Shown here in pieces: positions 12,616 to 13,791 of a stretch of DNA of 13,791 nt. The stretch comes from AC-69 sp036519575 (GTDB taxonomy: Bacteria > Actinomycetota > UBA4738 > HRBIN12), in the NCBI GenBank assembly GCA_036519575.1, contig DATDKZ010000150.1:1-13791 (forward strand). The letters are read 5' to 3'. Every line of letters begins with the position of its first letter. The stretch's first letter is position 1. The notes under the pieces were generated by a model that was not told the DNA's origin, made no database searches, and saw only the letters and a list, made by a program, of their open reading frames with translations. The position numbers and the translations under genes were made by a program.

Positions 12616-13791
12616 ATGACCTCCTCGATGGCTTCTCCGGCACGGTCCCGCGTGGCCGTCGTCAGCTTGCACACCTCGCCCCTCGATCAGCCGGGCACGG
12701 GCGACTCGGGCGGGATGAACGTCTACATCCGGGCGGCGGCCGATTCCCTTGCGGCACGAGGAGTAGGCGTGGATGTCTTCACCCGGTGCCAGGGAAGGGG
12801 CGGGCCCGACATCGAGAAGCTCGCCTCGGGGTCGCGGATCATCCAAGTCAAGGCGGGTCCATGCGCCCCAGTAGCGAAGGAGGAGCTCCCCCGGTTCCTA
12901 CCGGAGTTCCTCGGTGGCGTCCTGCGCCGCCAGGAGGCGGAGTCATCGCGCTACGACCTGGTCCACTCCCACTACTGGCTGTCGGGATGGGTGGGACGGA
13001 GCACCAAGGAGATCTGGCGTATCCCGCTGGTGGCCTCGTTCCATACCCTGGGCAAGGTGAAGAACGCTTCGCTGGCCCCCGGAGAGCGACCGGAGTCTGC
13101 GGCTCGCCTGGCTGGTGAGGAAGCCGTCATCGGTGACGCCGACCGCATCATGGCCGCGACCCCGGCCGAGGCGGCCCAGCTGGTCCGGCTGTACACGGCC
13201 GACCCGGGGCGTATCAGCCTGGTTCCGCCGGGGGTCGATCACCAGCTCTTCTTCCCCAGGCCGAAGGACGAGGCCAAGGCCAGGCTCCACCTTGCGGGGG
13301 TTCGGCTGCTGCTGTTCGTGGGCCGGCTCCAGGCGCACAAGGGCCCGGACATCGCCATCCGCGCCCTGGCCGAAATGGGGGCCCGTGACCCGGAGGGCAC
13401 GGTCGACGTGGTGCTTGCTGTGGTGGGAGGACCGAGCGGAGCCGGCCACGGGATCGAGGTCGGCCGGCTCATGGAACTGGCGGCCGCACTCGGGGTTGGC
13501 GAGCGGGTGATGTTCTTCCCCCCGCAACCGCAGAGCCGGCTGGCCGACTTCTACGCCGCCGCCGAAACGGTGCTGGTCCCGTCCCGCTCCGAGTCCTTCG
13601 GCCTGGTGGCGCTGGAGGCGCAAGCCTGCGGGACCCCGCCCGTCGCCGCAGACGTGGGCGGGCTCCGCTATGTCGTCGCCGACGGCGTGACGGGCTTCCT
13701 GGTGGAGGGACACGACCCCGGCGACCATGCCGAGCACGTGCTCCAGCTGCTCCGCGACCCCCGGAGGGCGGCGCGGATGGGCCGGGCGGCG
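12616..13791 (+). CDS. mshA: MshA, D-inositol-3-phosphate glycosyltransferase (3' end outside window)
   Basis: MshA transfers N-acetylglucosamine from UDP-GlcNAc to inositol 3-phosphate, the first step of mycothiol synthesis in actinobacteria. The frame runs open to the right edge (392 codons); family members are usually 420-480 residues, so only the C-terminal tail is missing. The N-terminal VSLHTSPLDQPGTGDSGGMNVYIR (about 16-39) is characteristic of MshA among GT4 enzymes. Further on are VHSHYWLSGW, LVPPGVDHQLF, LLFVGRLQAHKGPD, and the nucleotide-sugar-binding ESFGLVALEAQACGTP (from residue 326). The ATG at 12616 is preferred for its -10 spacing; an in-frame GTG at 12610 would add two residues. 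Other GT4 retaining transferases are much less likely given the N-terminal signature. Confidence 0.94.
   Translation, partial: MTSSMASPARSRVAVVSLHTSPLDQPGTGDSGGMNVYIRAAADSLAARGVGVDVFTRCQGRGGPDIEKLASGSRIIQVKAGPCAPVAKEELPRFLPEFLGGVLRRQEAESSRYDLVHSHYWLSGWVGRSTKEIWRIPLVASFHTLGKVKNASLAPGERPESAARLAGEEAVIGDADRIMAATPAEAAQLVRLYTADPGRISLVPPGVDHQLFFPRPKDEAKARLHLAGVRLLLFVGRLQAHKGPDIAIRALAEMGARDPEGTVDVVLAVVGGPSGAGHGIEVGRLMELAAALGVGERVMFFPPQPQSRLADFYAAAETVLVPSRSESFGLVALEAQACGTPPVAADVGGLRYVVADGVTGFLVEGHDPGDHAEHVLQLLRDPRRAARMGRAA

Overview
The window is GC-rich, tightly packed chromosomal DNA from an actinobacterium, probably not a classical Streptomyces or Mycobacterium. Three things point there: an MshA-type glycosyltransferase (the committed step of mycothiol synthesis, essentially confined to Actinobacteria), an orphan OmpR-type regulator that closely resembles actinobacterial GlnR, and an RsiG/AmfC-like protein. 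There are no mobile elements, CRISPR arrays, tRNA or rRNA genes, and it reads as core genome.

Region 1 (1-5026) is a nitrogen-assimilation block. A 5'-truncated glnE (glutamine synthetase adenylyltransferase) runs on the + strand and meets glnA (type I glutamine synthetase) tail to tail at a strong UUCG hairpin. Upstream of glnA on the same strand lie an unrecognised 130-residue protein and a GlnR-like regulator whose genes overlap by 8 bp. Between the small gene and glnA sits an 11-bp-phased GTAAC/TTTAC/GAAAC array that looks like a GlnR operator, just upstream of a TACCCT -10 box. The block therefore holds the enzyme, its covalent modifier and its likely transcriptional activator.

Region 2 (5027-8864) carries a MoaD-like sulfur carrier with one extra residue after its Gly-Gly, a diacylglycerol-kinase-family lipid kinase, and a divergent cysH/sat pair (APS reductase and ATP sulfurylase) that activates and reduces sulfate to sulfite. 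A GNAT acetyltransferase follows, tail to tail with sat.

Region 3 (8865-11536) holds a secreted coiled-coil M23 peptidase, whose best start is an unusual ACG codon, then an RsiG-like anti-sigma factor and an HD-GYP phosphodiesterase. The last two suggest a local cyclic-di-GMP sensing and degradation module.

Region 4 (11537-13791) has an asparaginase II-family enzyme and the start of mshA, which is cut by the right edge.

A recurring pattern is that seven genes have a TANNNT-like -10 box 6-9 nt before the start codon and no Shine-Dalgarno, which implies leaderless transcripts. Five others have a -10 box 28-46 nt upstream plus a purine-rich ribosome binding site. All functional calls rest on reading the sequence and remembered family features; no database search was possible.
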